Source of the DNA: Chenopodium formosanum
Taxonomy: Eukaryota > Streptophyta > Magnoliopsida > Caryophyllales > Amaranthaceae
Reading direction: 5' to 3'
Assembly (NCBI GenBank): GCA_024500155.1
Contig: CM044873.1
Span: 7,383,001 to 7,447,000, forward strand
DNA: 64,000 bases
Shown: positions 1 through 13,403 of the stretch, piece after piece
Layout of the letters: the number at the start of each line of letters is the position of its first letter
Numbering within the stretch: position 1 is the stretch's first letter
The notes under the pieces: model-generated
Told to the model about the DNA's origin: nothing
Seen by the model: only the letters and a program-made list of their open reading frames with translations
Databases searched by the model: none
Program-made: the position numbers and the translations under genes

Positions 1-64
1 AATGAAACAGGAAAAGTACATCATAGCTGCAGGTAATTAGACAGAAAGGAAGCATACTGCATAC

Positions 65-3000
65 CTGAAGTGCAGCTTCCTTTTCATCGTATAAGGAACT
101 CAATCTGTCGTGTTCAGCTGTTATCTTTCCCACACTTCGCCTCTCAATCTTTAAGGATTCTTTCAAGGCACTCAACTCTTCTTGCAAATTCTCCTCTACG
201 TTTTGTTTTTCTTTTAACTCTCCTGATAACTGAAATAAGCAAACACATAGATTAATGTCAATCATAAACCATATTATCTAACTTACAGCAACATTTCTAC
301 CAAAATACATAATTTAATTTCTATACTTCAGTAACTTCAAGTACTGAGACTTTTCTACAGCTTTTGGAGCTTAAAGCTTCCATCCTAAATTTCAAGCAAA
401 CAAAGCCAAATGCATAAACGAAAGCACTGCTTCATCCTTTCACTTTATCATTTTTTTTTTTCACAACTACATGTAATAGATGGTACCTATTAAATCTATC
501 AAAATATCTCAAACTTGAAGCAGAATATATACAACAATGAAGAAGTGGGTGGAATCACATACCTGATCGATATGCTTTTGAGATTCTTCAATAGAGTTGT
601 ACAAATCTTGAAGTTGCTTCTCATAAGCTTCAGCAGTAGGAGTAGCAGCAGGAGGCTTAGAACTGTTGGGAGCTTCTCCATTTGTTGCATTGTTGGCAAC
701 AGTTCTTGCTTTAGAATAGCGCCGCAACATTACATCATTTATGTGTGTCTGAAGAGCAACACATATTTCTTCACCCTGGATTATGTGTAAATCTTAGTGC
801 ACAGTAAACATCCAAATCAGCTATCAACCACCAAATAAGAGGAGATGTGAACCTGCTTAGTCTCAAACTGGAAGATGTGGAGAACACCAGCAACCCTCAT
901 TTTGAAGAACACAGCAGTATTGCTGCTACCAAACTGCATAATATCTCTCAGCTCCGCTGAATGCAAATACTCTTTAGGAACTGGTCGGAAAAAATGAACC
1001 TGTAGGAATAGCAAGAATTGATATGTTGAGTATTAGGACATCAAAAAATGGCCAAGACCATATAAAGTTATTTCTTTTAGAACATACGACATACCCCACG
1101 CTTGTTGATTCCTAGGATGACCTTCCCGGGTAAAAGGCCAATGGGATCGTCAATCTTGCGGACACTAAAAAACACAGAATTGCCATAGGGAAGCAGTCTC
1201 AAGATCCTTAAAAACTGTTGCCTGGCATCTTCCTTGGACAACTTATCCTGTAAAAAACACAGCACTTGAATTTTAATTGCATCTAACATGGAATTTATGC
1301 TAGGAATTAGCTTGAGAACAGTAAGATAATAAGCTAGGAAGAGGTAGAAAATGGCAGCCAAGGGATAGATTGTATTATCGAATAGAGCATTCAATAATAC
1401 AGAGCCTTCTTTCGAGAGGAAGGTGCTCTCCAAACAACTTTCCTTAACCAATTTCTGCATACATTCCCCCTCACCCCCATCTCCTATTAATACCCAAAAA
1501 TTAATCAGCAAACTCTAGAAGCTGCTAGAAAAAGGAATCAAAATAACAAACTCAATAATTAACTTATTCATGAATTACTACTTTACCCTCTCCCCCAAAA
1601 CTGATTTCTTAACAACTTCCCTCTCATCAATTGTTAGTATTCTTGGGCCTACTTGCTTAAGTGAAACGGATACCAGGCTTGGCCTGATTCCTTGCAATTT
1701 ACTCTTGTGACCCTTTATTAAAAAATCAATTCCACCATAGAATAGAATCAAATAATGTTTTCAAACAGCATTAAAAGAATGTAAGCGTAAGCACCACATA
1801 ACAAATAACATTGGCATTCTAAGTTTTATGTAATATGAAAGATAATTAAATTCTACCATAGTGATCAAAGACTTGCAAAATTTCAACATTAAATAAGTAT
1901 AAATATTCTTCTTTGGTGCAAACATTAATAAATGTGTACGTGTATGAATGTGTGGTTGTCTTTGAGTATGCGAGTTAAAAGAAACAGAGTCCAAACCAAA
2001 CAGAAGAGGATTTGAGCTTTTAAAGTCAATGATAGTTTAAAATCACAGCAGCAAAAACTACGGTATTATTTTCCCCTTTTTTGAACCATGGAAATAGGGC
2101 TTATTTCTTGATAAAAAAAAAAAGTGATCTCAAAGTCTAGACTCTTACCATCAAGTGATATCGAGAAATAATATCCACCTCCCAGTCCTGCTTTGCACGG
2201 GTTATTGCAATTTGTCTTGGTAAAAATCTCTCTAAAAGTGAAGTCCAATCACTGCATACACACCCACCAAATTGTCAATGCTTTGCTAAATAAGTATAAC
2301 ATTCTCATCCTAAGAGAAATAATTAATAAGCACTTCAAGTATATCTGGGAATTAGGGCTGGGTAGCAAGTTCACAACCATCAAACATGATATACTCACGT
2401 GCACAACTCTGGGTGACTAACAAATCCAATCTCAACCAAGATCTGCAGAGCGGACAACTGTGCAGCATCATCTCTTCCGACAGGGTAGTTACCCAATATA
2501 TAATCATGTTGCAACTGCAGCACAAAAATTCAACTTTCTGTAAGTATTCAAAGTACAACTTGATAACCATTTATCAGAAGCTTGAACATTTATGATAGAT
2601 GCAAGTCACATACTTGAACATACGACAACTGCATAAACATTGGGTCAGTCACAGCTTCATCAGACTCCCGAAATAGCTTTTTTTTGAAAACCAATTTGCA
2701 ATGCAAGATTTCCCCTCTACTACGCTCTTTTGCTGCTTTGAAATCCGCGAGGAGATCGCCAATGTATTTGTTATCATCTAACCCAATATACTCCTCTGTG
2801 ACAACGCAAAGGGAATGCAAGTTCAGCATCTAGGAAGAGAATAAATTATTTTAGGCTATCACAAGGATCAAAATATATACCAGTTCCGGTATCACTTGAT
2901 TTAGAACCTGGAACAACTTTGCGAAACTCAAATAAACTGAAGCTAGAGTATGTAGAGAGTTTGATGATTCCTGCAAGTTCCTGAATATGGCAAGAAAAAT

Positions 3001-6000
3001 GTTAGTGGCAGCAACATTCATAAGAACTAAATATTTGGAATCCACAAATTCTAACAAATAGAATTTAGAATTAAGCAATTCTTCATTCTTCACCAAGAAT
3101 AATGAAATGCGCAAAAGAACTAATTCCGACAATGAAGTAGACTTAACGAATGTAATCAAATTGTGAATATGGTAAGGATAATGTTAGTCGCAGCAACATT
3201 CACAAGAACAAAAAAAATTGGAATCTGCATATTCTAACAATTAGAAATAAGAATTAAGCATTTCCTCAGTATTCGCCAAGAACAACAAAACACACGAGCA
3301 AACCAAACCCGAATAAGGAGCAGACTTAACAAATATCATCAAAGTTATTCACCAGAGGATTGGACTCTGTCAGGTCAGGAAAAGGTTTTATTACAAATCT
3401 TTCCAGTGATTACATTTGCAATACAGGAAAAATACCCATGATCCCTAAGACTCAAAACTGCCTGAAGACCATGAGTAGTATGCCGAACACAAACTCTATA
3501 AGCAAGCAAGCAATGTATGGAAGGGGAAGGTTTGCTACAACCTTCATTGCTGCTAAATTTCTGATCTCAAACTAAGCAGCCTTGCATTCATAATGTGCTA
3601 TGAAAATAAGTACTACAAACGAATAAAGTCATGGAGGTAGGTCAATTTTTTTTAGCCACCTTTTGTCTTGACGAAAAAAAAGGAGCTATAGCAATTTTAT
3701 ACTGTCTGTATAAGTGAAAAACAAATATAAGGTGAAGTTGGGAAAACAAAGCATGAGGAAAATGGCCAGGTGAAGAAATTGCCTGATAATTTCATTCAGG
3801 GAACAAAGCAAGATGAAGTATTTGCAAAAGACCTTAAGGGTGTTTACAAAAACTGCATTCTAAATCCATCCTGTATTATTACTCTTTCTTGCTGAATACT
3901 AAGAAATTTAAAAGAAATTATAAAAAAAGCAAGTCCAGCAATCAAACTGAGGTTCCATTGAAAAAAAATAAGAGCAAGGAGGTGGGGGTGGAGGGCGGGC
4001 AAGTGACCCTAAAGCTTGTGGAAAAGACAAAAACGTCTCAGGTTTTACCACCATACTAACAAAGAACCAATTAACAGATTCTTTGCAACCCGTAGCAACC
4101 AGCATTGAAGTATTTATATAAGCAGCTTGTGAACAAGACAGAAACAGCCTAGTGGCCAGTAAACATTGCTAATACCAAACGAGATACAAGAATGCACACC
4201 ATTCATGAAGGCTGGTGTATTTTTTCTCCCAAATATGTAATTTCACATTATTTCATGGATAATTTTGATACATTAACACAATGCAATGGCTTATAAGGCG
4301 TACCTCAACTGCATCTGCTACAGTTGTTGACATGTCATAGGTGATTTCTTCAAAGGTTTCATCCAAGAAGAACACAATTGTTGTAAGCTTTTTACCAGTT
4401 AAAAGAGCTTCTATCTCTTCTCGTCCAGGAATTATTTGCCTAGGTCCAGCCTTAATAGAACGTTTCAAAGCATTCAAAGTGTTTTGAGCCAGCAACTGAA
4501 TGTCAGGGTCTACATTTGCACCATATGCAACATTGTGGACGTATTCGGAGAGATATGCACCAATTTCCTTGCTCGGAGGCATCGAAGATGCACATAAGTA
4601 CATGAGCTCCCATGCTTTGATCAAAAACTGCCTGTCACCAAAGATTTATTCAAGACAAGAAAAGAACAGCAAATAAATACCATAAAATAATTAAATATAG
4701 TGTCCTTGAGAAGTAGCATTTTGTAGGAAATTTTAGCACCTGTCTGGATTGTTCCTGGTTTGCTTTGAGATTTGCACAAAAAGCTCATCCCGAAGCTCTG
4801 AACGTTTCAAGGTATGCTTAAACAGTTTTCCAACCAGTTCAATTCTTTCATCTAAACTTGTTGGAGTAACTCTATCTGAAGAATCAACTCCCATGTACTT
4901 CAAAATTGTTTGAAACAGCTTTGTAGCACGAGTCACCAAATCACTACTGATTTTAAGCAAGGAAGTTGGAATCGGATCCTGTCAAAATATAGTTTGAACT
5001 GAGTACAGAAGTAACAGGGAAAGTAAAATATAGTAAGGCTGATAGATTACCTTCTGGAAGCAAAGCATATCCTCAAAAGAGAACTTCTCCCTATTCTGAG
5101 GACCAGAGGATTTCTTGGAGAAAAAGCCACGTCTTCCAGAGGACTGAATCTGTTTCTGCATTGCTCTTAAAAAACCCTCCACCTGACAAAACCATGCTTC
5201 ACAATATGAAGATACAAGAAATATAAACAGAACTAGATTTAATTTTCATGTACAATTATTGTGAAGAATGAATATGTTGCACTTCACTTTGAAGAAAATT
5301 TCTCACCTGAAATTTATTGATTAAGGGAATTGCCCCTGCAAGTTCAGCTGGAATGGACATCGACAATGTCATTGGTGTACTGTCAATATATTCAAAACCA
5401 AAACCCAGGAGTCACTTATAATTCACTCATAAAGATTTAAAGAAACTCAAAGAGTCCACATGAATATAGAACACTTATAAGGCATGTTACTCAGGCAAGA
5501 GAATTATCAATTTAAATCGTTGTAAATCAATGTGATTCAAGGTTTATGCCATACTAAGCATTGATGGAGAGAAAACCTATCATTCTATAGATTATATTGA
5601 CTTCCAAATTATTTGTTTGCATTCAAATAGTGTCACAGACAACTACACTATGCTTGTACATTCTCTATCAGAAAAAGTTGCAATTATGTTTCATCAATAA
5701 TAATGAACAAAATCAAGATTGCATGAACATGAAGCCCAAAAAGGGAATCATTATGACTCTATGCAATGTTAGATATCATGCTCCTCATGTTAACATAACC
5801 AGGGTATATAAAATTGATTTAGAGAGCACATAACTAGAGAGGGATGAACAGCGAGGCCCTAGGGAAAGTAATCTCTTAAAAAATGAGTCTGGAGATGACT
5901 TCTAGAAGATTAACAGGGATGATTGAAGCTCAATCAATTAGGCAAATAGTAAAACCACAATCATAATTTAGATTGATATCTATACGGCTATACCTACACT

Positions 6001-6480
6001 AAAGCATACAATTAACGTATGGCATTAGAGAGTAGCTTAGCATGAAAAATGGTGCCAACTTCCACGGGATCTAGTCTGAAACTTAGTTAAGGGAGATATA
6101 ACACTTCAATTCTTAACCTTGATGTAAGGAAGTGTGCATTCTCCCCAAATGTGAGTTGAGCACACAAGCTCAAACAGCGTAATCCTACAAGATTGACTTT
6201 TTATATTCAAGACTTCAGATGATTAAGACTATCCACTAACCAGCATAAAGCCCAATATAATGCAAAACTATGTCCTTATAATATACAATACAATTATAAA
6301 AATAAAAAAAGTAGCAAAGTAAATATAAACTTACGGTGGAGCAAAGTTCGTTGTACCATCACTGTCATAGTCATCTCCATTGGAGAAGGCACTCGAGTGG
6401 GAAGGAGATCCATTCCCATTAGCACTAATGGAAGAGAATCTCGAACTGTGAGATGTATTGGGTGTTCGATCCATTGTCAT
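65..6480 (-). CDS. KCBP: Kinesin-like calmodulin-binding protein, N-terminal half (13 exons, runs off window)
   Basis: Minus-end-directed plant kinesin-14 with an N-terminal MyTH4-FERM tail. The family acts on microtubules and actin in trichome shaping and cell division. Coding exons, 5' to 3' on the minus strand: 6480-6335, 5379-5307, 5182-5051, 4978-4740, 4631-4304, 2980-2881, 2795-2614, 2514-2399, 2251-2149, 1247-1095, 999-853, 775-563, 229-65. All junctions are GT-AG and frames join to 699 codons. MyTH4 is about residues 105-275 (IKAWELMYLCASSMPPSKE). FERM is about 278-610 (GLDDNKYIGDLLA; PYGNSVFFSVRKIDDPIGLL). A coiled coil starts near 630. The C-terminal motor and calmodulin-binding helix lie before base 1. 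The start is the first ATG after an in-frame TGA about 45 bases upstream. Order and sequence match Arabidopsis KCBP from memory. The first 48 residues are poorly conserved, so the start is the least certain part. Confidence 0.93.
2983..3346. repeat. Tandem duplication of about 182 bp in a KCBP intron
   Basis: Two adjacent, diverged copies begin with the same GAATATGG block at 2983 and 3165. Both then carry GCAGCAACATTCA-type sequence, and later runs also match. They lie wholly inside the intron between the exons ending at 4304 and starting at 2980, so the protein is unaffected. Confidence 0.7.
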
Positions 6481-7764
6481 TTCACTATCAAATTCCAAAC
6501 ATTCAAGGGCTCCACAAGCCTCACCTCACCCAAACCCTTGCCAGACTGCAATTTACAGACACACCCCGAATTCATAAACACCAATATCTCAAAATGACAG
6601 AAAAACTAATGCAAGCTGAGTGAAATGGGTATTGACTAACATTCACATACATGGGACACACTCACATTAAAAGGATCACAATCACAGAGAATATCATAAT
6701 TATGGGGTGCACAAAGTCAACTCAATCAGTAAGAAATACATTTACACCCTACAACAAATTCGACCCAAATAAACCTCAGAGAAATGGACCATCCATATAA
6801 AAGGGATTTGTGAAATGATACATTGTACATATCATATGGAATAAAATCAAACTCACAGAAACAAATAAGCAATTAGTTCAATTTCAATTGTTCATTGCAT
6901 GGACCACAAAACCCCAATTAACTTGTATAGTAGTAGCCCACAATAAGACATGATAAATTGACAAAAGAACCTTCATGAATCAACTACAATCAACGTGGAA
7001 AAAAATAATAAAAATTAAAGCTAGCAAAGGAAAAATAATAGCTGGGTTTAATTGCCGAACAAAAAATTCAGCTGGGTTTTTAAAATTAAACCCATTAATT
7101 AATCAGAAAGAGGAAAAAACCCAGCAAAAAATTAAAACAAATTTTATCTTTGGAAAAAAAAAATTAAAACAAACCCAGAAAATGTGGCAATAGAATATGC
7201 AGAAATCTTCAGCCACAACCCGGAAAAATACAGCAAATCTAAAACAAAAATGGGCGAAAGAACAGATCTTTTTGCAAAAAATGTAATTGAATTAAAGCGA
7301 ATGTACATAAAAATAAAAAACGGGAAGATCAAATTAAAAGTACCCATTACCCGAAAAGGATTGCAGAAGCTAGAAATTGAAGAAAAGCGTCGACCTTTGA
7401 TGAAATGAGAGAGAAAATGAGGGATCTTTGAACGCCGGAGGAGAGAGAAAATAAAAATAAAATAAAAAGAAAAAAAATGAAGGTAAAGAAAGGAGGGAAA
7501 AAGAAGTGATAGTCACGAGAGTTGAATAATGTGAATAAATTTAGTAAGGAAAGAAAGAAAGAAAGAAAGAAAGAAGGATATGTTGTTGTTGTTTATGTTT
7601 GCTGGGCTCAGAAGAAGTTCGTCTACTACTACTACACCTTGTTGGGAGCAGACGGCAGATGAGAGAGAAAAGGGACACCAACTCCAACTCTGTTTGGAAT
7701 CTGCAGGATTTTTGTTCAAATTTTTAAATTTGATGAGGTACTAACACTTGATGTCGTTTTCCCA
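6481..7764 (-). promoter_or_regulatory. KCBP leader and upstream region, with GAAA microsatellite
   Basis: This holds the 5' untranslated region and probable promoter of KCBP. No coding potential is seen. The stretch 7380-7690 is CT-rich on the minus strand, as plant leaders often are, and has a (GAAA)n run at 7547-7577. The leader probably contains an intron, but its splice sites and the transcription start could not be fixed by eye. Confidence 0.45.
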
Positions 7765-8268
7765 TAGGGATGGCAATCCAGTCCGAATCCGACCCTACTC
7801 TGCCCCGATCCGAGGTAAAAAATCCGCTCCGAATCCGAGAAAAAAGTAATCCGAGTTCAACTCTGTTAAAATAATCCGACTCCGAGTCGGAGGAGGATCG
7901 GAGTCGGATCCTAAAAAAAATCCGAGAAAAAAATCCGACTCCGACAAATGTCCGATTTTGACGGATTATCCGACTCCGACTCCAATAGATAGTGAATTTT
8001 TGTGTGGGTCATGGTGGCATTGGGTGTGGGTTGTCAAGGCCCAAATAGCCCAACATCTCAAAGTATATTAAATAATGTAAAAGAAACTCGGAGTCGGGTC
8101 GGATCGGAGTCGGAGTCGGAGGTCGGATATTGAAGTCGGAGTCGGAGTCGGATTTCGGAGTCGGATGTCGGAGTCGGAGTCGGATGTCGGATTTAACATC
8201 CGACTTCTTGTCGGATCGGAGTCGGATTTAGCATAATCCGCTCCGAGTCCGACCCGTTGCCATCCCTA
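7765..8268. mobile_element. Non-autonomous hAT element (504 bp), TSD TTTTCCCA
   Basis: It starts TAGGGATGGCAA and ends TTGCCATCCCTA, perfect 12-bp terminal inverted repeats. It is flanked by a perfect 8-bp duplication TTTTCCCA (7757-7764 and 8269-8276), the hAT signature. The interior is packed with GGAGTC/GACTCC hexamers and hyphenated inverted copies of them, likely subterminal transposase sites. No open frame is present. Confidence 0.92.
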
Positions 8269-8276
8269 TTTTCCCA

Positions 8277-10400
8277 TGACTTTTTTATTTCACCCTTTTT
8301 TCAATGTATAATCGGTTGTACCACGAGTTCACGACATATACTCTGTAAATCATATAGTATCCGTATTAAGTATAATGTATAAATTATTTTGTTACTTTGT
8401 TTGTCATGATTATTCAAAATAAATAAATGAATCATAGTATTACACAGGTATTGAAAACTGGAAATAGTATTGGTTGAGAAAATACAAGTTTATGTTGTAT
8501 CACAAATATGTAAAATTAAATTTCATATTTTCACCTCTTAATTTGACCTAATTTATGCTTGTTATGAAGCCAGTAGGACTAAACGATGATTGTTTATAAA
8601 TATAGATAATGCTACAGAAAAAACTAATTTCATATTACCACGAGTATATGTATATATGCATGATATATCATTGCATATTCCCACCACTCATCCTATCTAA
8701 CGTGTCTCTCGTAAATCTATTTATATTTATACCCATTAGAACCGTTGAGTGATTAGATAGTATCATGGTAAATGGTATTGTAACTAGTAGTTAGTCCAAC
8801 AAAAGTATTGAAGCTTCAAAGAATGCCCCAAGGCCCCCAATTCCAATTTTGATAAAAAAAAACCATGGCTATCTCTAGTCTCTACCACGCTTACCACCGC
8901 TGGTACCGCCTACCGCCACCAAGCCCCCAACTCCCCTAACCATTACTTGTCCACCATGTATTGTTGATTTGTTGATACTACACCGCTCTTGTGATGATTC
9001 TTCGTCCACGTTAACTACGGGTGTGTTAGATTCACCTGATTTTCATTGATCTGAACTTACCTTAACTTATTAGACCTTACTAAAACTTATTTTAATTGAA
9101 ATTTGTATTTGGGTAACCCTTATTAGAACTTATTAGACCTGATCTGAACTAATCTGAACTTGACTTAACTTATCTGAACTTATTACACCTGAAATAAGTG
9201 GAAATAAGGAGAACAGAACAGATCCTACTTGACTATTCTGAACACACATACACATAATTTGACTTTTGCAATATTCCACAAGTATTAATTCTGACTATGT
9301 TTTAATACATGTTGTAATATCATATGAAGTACATTATAATGTAAAATATTGGTGAATTATTTTCAACATGTATTTTCAAAGTATCAAATTTTATACAACT
9401 TCCATCAAATAAACAATTAAAAAAAATACTATGAAGTATCTCTATTTTTTATTAATTACAACAAATAAAGGGATATTAATAAGAATTCAGAGAGATTATA
9501 AAAAGTCATATGTCCAACTAAAAACTTCATACTCCATATATAAGGGATTGGAAGCTTGAGGTGATGATGTGACATTAAATTACCTGTGATTGTTTTGGAT
9601 AAGAACACACGAGTACTTGTATATCATAAAGACATAAACCACCTCGATCAACCATGCATTAACCAAATTAATTAGTTTCCTTAATATGACCAAAATGGCA
9701 ATATGACTTATTTTTCTTTCTATATGTGATTGAATTCTCCTGTGTTACATTATTTGTATCTCAGTGCAATTATGATTGTTATTAATGATACTTTACTCGT
9801 GCCACAAATTGACTCTGTTGTACATGTCATAAATTGAAATTGAAGGGAAATAAATCAACTGAATAAATTAATGAATACATTTAGATTTTAGATAGTATGT
9901 TTGTGGCTGTTAGGTTGAATTCAAGAACATTAGTTGGTTTAATAGCCTGGCCCTATACGTCAATACTATTTACTAAGCATTAGTTCATCCCAAGTCCATT
10001 TCTATGTTAATTAAGGACTTGAGTCTTGAGGTAGTACTGAAGCTCAATGGTGACATATATTAACCCTCACGTGTCACCGTTATTTCACACTTATTTGGCA
10101 ATTGATGAGGTATCGTGTCAATGTGTCATTAGTATCATACTATTACCATTCACTACTTGTCATCATTGACACTTATATAGTTGACCGATAATCTCGTGTT
10201 CGTTGGAGCAAAAATAAAATGAATTTGTTATGCATTCCTAAATTAACCCTATTTTTATAAAGTTAAAGTTAACACCAAAAAAATACAAAATGAGAATAAA
10301 ACAAACATAAATTCAATACATACATGTAAATAGGAAGACTTAAGCTTGTGAGCTCATAGTTGAAAGGTGAATTCCCTACCATTTTCACAAATGAGCATGG
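8277..10400. other. Intergenic, no gene seen
   Basis: AT-rich DNA without a supportable gene. A possible decayed Tourist-like MITE spans about 9019-9246: GTGTGTT at one end, AACACAC at the other, and repeated CTGAACTTATTAGACCTGATCTG-like words inside. A short stretch rich in ACCGCC at 8885-8940 looks like a gene or repeat remnant but has no frame worth naming. Confidence 0.5.
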
Positions 10401-10517
10401 ATTTTTTTTTTGGTATTTTTAGTGTTCAGAGAGTCACAAGTGCAAACGATGATAATCGATCTCAAGATCTCTTGGAATCGGGATTGAAGCTCTAACCATT
10501 TGAGCTATCCCTCACTC
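10401..10517 (-). mobile_element. tRNA-derived SINE-like copy 1
   Basis: On the minus strand it reads GAGTGAGGGATAGCTCAAAT and continues TGGTTAGAGC, a good RNA polymerase III A box in tRNA-like context. A GATCGAT B-box-like word and an A-rich tail (poly-T on plus near 10401) follow. It cannot fold as a full tRNA cloverleaf. A related copy at 52866-52973 shows it is a dispersed family. Target duplications were not resolved. Confidence 0.65.
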
Positions 10518-11108
10518 GAGCTTTGATTATGATCTAACTTGTTATCTTGTAAGCCAGTAGGAGTACTAAAATACAGTAAGATATACTTGTAAGAATATTT
10601 AATTGATAGAATTATAAAGAAGAGAAATGATAATAAGATCATCATAAAACAAACTTTTGAGATCAGATTCTCTGTGCAACATAGAGTAGTACATTTGCAC
10701 ATTCCCAATAAAACAATAATACGGGGTAATAATTTTTGTAAAAACAATTGCTAGCTAAACGACCAAATGATTATAATCGGGGCCCTTTTAGAGATGAAAT
10801 AATATTCATTTACTCATAAAACTTTGGAAATTTTTAAAAGGAATTGGCAATTTGGCATATGGCCCCCTTTTGTCCTTCATTACCGCCCTGGTGTTCGGAA
10901 TTTCGAATGGGATTTTATTAACCTGTAAAAGTACTACATACAAGTACAGATGAGTATATGTTATAAAATAAATAAATTAATTAAAAAAAGAAGTTGATGC
11001 TTGAGTTTGTGAGTAAATTTATTGGATTTTTTTTTTTTTCAAATAGTATGTTAAAATAAAAATTTATTAAAAACAATATGGAGTATCTACCTATTTTCCG
11101 ACCATATA

Positions 11109-11235
11109 GGGCCTGATCTCATTGACTGAATTCAGCTAAACTGAACTGAACTGAAATGAATATTTTATAAGAGAAGGAAATTTGGAGCTTAACTAAACTG
11201 AACTGAACTGAATTTTAACATATGAGAACAGACCC
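11109..11235. mobile_element. Tourist-like MITE with CTGAA repeats, TSD ATA
   Basis: Termini are GGGCCTGATCTC and GAGAACAGACCC, imperfect inverted repeats, flanked by ATA on both sides (11106-11108, 11236-11238). The interior is built from AACTG/CTGAA pentamers. The GGGCC(T)GTTC terminus with a 3-bp duplication fits PIF/Harbinger Tourist elements. It is the same family as the copies at 21560, 22623, 63075 and 63356. Confidence 0.75.
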
Positions 11236-11291
11236 ATAGTCAAAATTCTGAGAGTTGACTCCAACTTTCCACCTTTATATGTTGTTGTAAT

Positions 11292-11811
11292 TAGGGATGT
11301 CAATGGGGCGGGGCGGGGCGGATGTTGGCCTTCTCATCCCCATCCCCACCTAACATTTTCATCCCCATCCCCACGGCGGGTCTAATATTCATCCCCATCC
11401 CCGCCCCACCCCCCACTAGCTTGGATATCCATCCCCACCTAATCCCCACCAAATACCCGCCTAATCCCCACCCAAGACCCACCTAATCTCCGTCTCTCAA
11501 ATACACAAACCTACATAATTAATACGGATTTTAATATTAAAAAAAAATTCTTAATATTACACACATTTTTGTTTATAATATAATAAGTGTAGTACAAAGT
11601 ATTATAATTAGTATTTTATTTCACGTAATTATTTTATAAAATAGTATAAAACAATATAGATGTAGATATGAGATAGGGATGGGGCGGGTAAAACTTAAAA
11701 TCCACCCCCGCCTCATCACCCATGGCGGGTATGGTTTTTATCCCCATCCCCGCCCCAATGGGGCGGGGATGGGGCGGGTCTCCTACTTGACCCGCCCCAC
11801 TGACATCCCTA
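11292..11811. mobile_element. Non-autonomous hAT element (520 bp), TSD GTTGTAAT
   Basis: Termini TAGGGATGTCA and TGACATCCCTA are perfect inverted repeats. The 8-bp duplication GTTGTAAT is perfect (11284-11291, 11812-11819). Subterminal zones are dense in GGGGCGGG and its complement CCCCATCCCC. The middle is AT-rich. There are no genes; the G/C-rich frames here are low-complexity artefacts. Confidence 0.93.
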
Positions 11812-11819
11812 GTTGTAAT

Positions 11820-12423
11820 AGACACGTTTAAATCACGTTCATGATTTTAATTTTTTTTTTTTTTAAAAAAAAGACAAAGAGATCTTTATAAATAATGAGC
11901 GAATTACATCCTAGGCTAATTGAAAGAAATTATTTACAAGAACGTATAGGCCTTTATGTGTCGTGTCTTATTGTATTTCGCCATAAATTGATGCTTTACT
12001 TGTGCTTTTTTCATGTTGGACCAAGCCATCTTTACATATGATTATGACCAACTTAATGTTGTACTGTATTGTGTTATTGTATACAAAAAAAATTACTCCG
12101 TATACAAAGTACGTAAAATCTATCGAGTTAAGTACAATTACATTATAGTAATTTTCATTATCATAATTTCGACGAGAAGAAAAAGAAAAATGTGATCAAA
12201 TAAATACGAGTAGATGAATAGGGGTTAAATTAGCTCCAACATAATGGAGTTCCATTTAACGCAGCTTGATTGGCAGACGTGCAGGCAAGTAAATGATATT
12301 CATAAATCATAACCTTAGACGTGGTCTTTGTCCAGATAATAACTACTGTATGTATATTTATTTTATGCAAGAAAAGATGAATTTTTTTGGCTGTAATTGG
12401 ATTCACGAGATTTTTCACTGATC
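11820..12423. other. Intergenic, no gene seen
   Basis: AT-rich spacer between the hAT MITE and the copia element. Nothing supportable was found on either strand. Confidence 0.5.
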
Positions 12424-12428
12424 ATAAC

Positions 12429-12589
12429 TGTTAGATTTCGGGAAAACTCCTCAAATTGGAGTGTGTACTATTGATCAATATATATAGAGTTACAAGACTA
12501 GTCCTCAACACGATAGGAGATCTAGAATGATAAAGATACAAAATATACAAATATATCCGACAAATATTATCTAACAATAATATCTATCA
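12429..12589 (-). repeat. 3' LTR of the copia element (161 bp)
   Basis: On plus it begins TGTTAGAT and ends ATCTATCA, so in element sense it is TG...CA. It directly abuts the ATAAC duplication. On the inner side the element-sense strand shows a G-rich polypurine-like tract just before the LTR (plus ACCCCCGC at 12591-12598). It contains TATA-like sequence around 12480-12488. Confidence 0.85.
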
Positions 12590-13403
12590 CACCCCCGCAG
12601 TCGTAGCGGGAGGAGGTCGTACGCAAAGACTGGATCTGAAGTCTAGAAACAGTTCCCTCGATAGGCCCTTTGTAAAGATGTCTGCAAACTGATACCTGGA
12701 CGGGACATGAAGAACCCGTACCTCACCCAATGCAACCTTTTTCCCGAACAAAGTGGATGTCCATCTCCACATGCTTGGTGCGTTGGTGCTGAACCGGGTT
12801 GCTAGAAAGGTAGATAGCGCTGACATTATCACAATAAACAATAGTAGCCTGGCGGAGAGGACAATGTAACTCCAATAAAAGATTCCGAAGCCAACAAGCT
12901 TCAGAAACCACATTTGCAACACCTCGATACTCTGCTTCTGCACTTGATTTAGACAAAGTAGGCTGACGCTTAGCTGACCAGGAAACGAGGTTGTCCCCAA
13001 GAAAGCAACAGTAACCCGACGTGGAACGACGAGTGTCGGGACAACCTCCCTAGTCAGCGTCAGTATAAGTAATCAAGCGAGAAGGAGTAGACGGATATAA
13101 ATGTAAACCATGATCAATAGTACCCTGAATATAACGCATCAAAATGCGGCTCCCTGGGATCATGCATGAATAAACACACCTGTTGTACCGCATAAGCAAT
13201 ATCTGGACGAGTAAAAGTGAGATACTGTAGAGCACCTGCAAGACTGCGATACAAAGTAGGATCCCGGAACGGAGAACCCGAATTGGCACTAAGTTTGGAC
13301 TTAGTGTCTACTGGAGTGGCGGCAGGTTTACAAGAGCTCATACCTGCACGCTCTAAGATGTCCTGAGCATATTTCTGCTGAGACAATAACATATAAGAGG
13401 GAG
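12590..13403 (-). pseudogene. Copia pol, 3' part: end of reverse transcriptase and RNase H
   Basis: This continues the frame interrupted at 17505. The minus strand resumes with SYMLLSQQKYAQDILERAG, then the conserved LAGALQYLTFTRPDIAYAVQ, then RNase H features: SAEAEYRGVA, the catalytic region YCDNVSAIYLSSNP, RTKHVEMDIHFVRE, and ADIFTKGL near the end. A small deletion around 13140-13150 removes the residues usually found before RYIQGT and shifts frame. A second frame change near 12720-12730 joins the HFVRE segment to VALGEVRVLHVPSRYQFADI. It is therefore broken in addition to the hAT insertion. Confidence 0.88.

Noticed and set aside
1077..1511. 144-codon minus-strand open frame as an independent gene
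   Set aside because: Only its last third is coding, as a KCBP exon (1095-1247); the rest is intron read-through.
10401..10517. tRNA gene
   Set aside because: Good A box but no anticodon arm or acceptor pairing; second diverged copy shows it is a SINE.
11300..11825. Gly- and Pro-rich minus-strand open frames
   Set aside because: Low-complexity products of the GGGGCGGG arrays in the hAT MITE.
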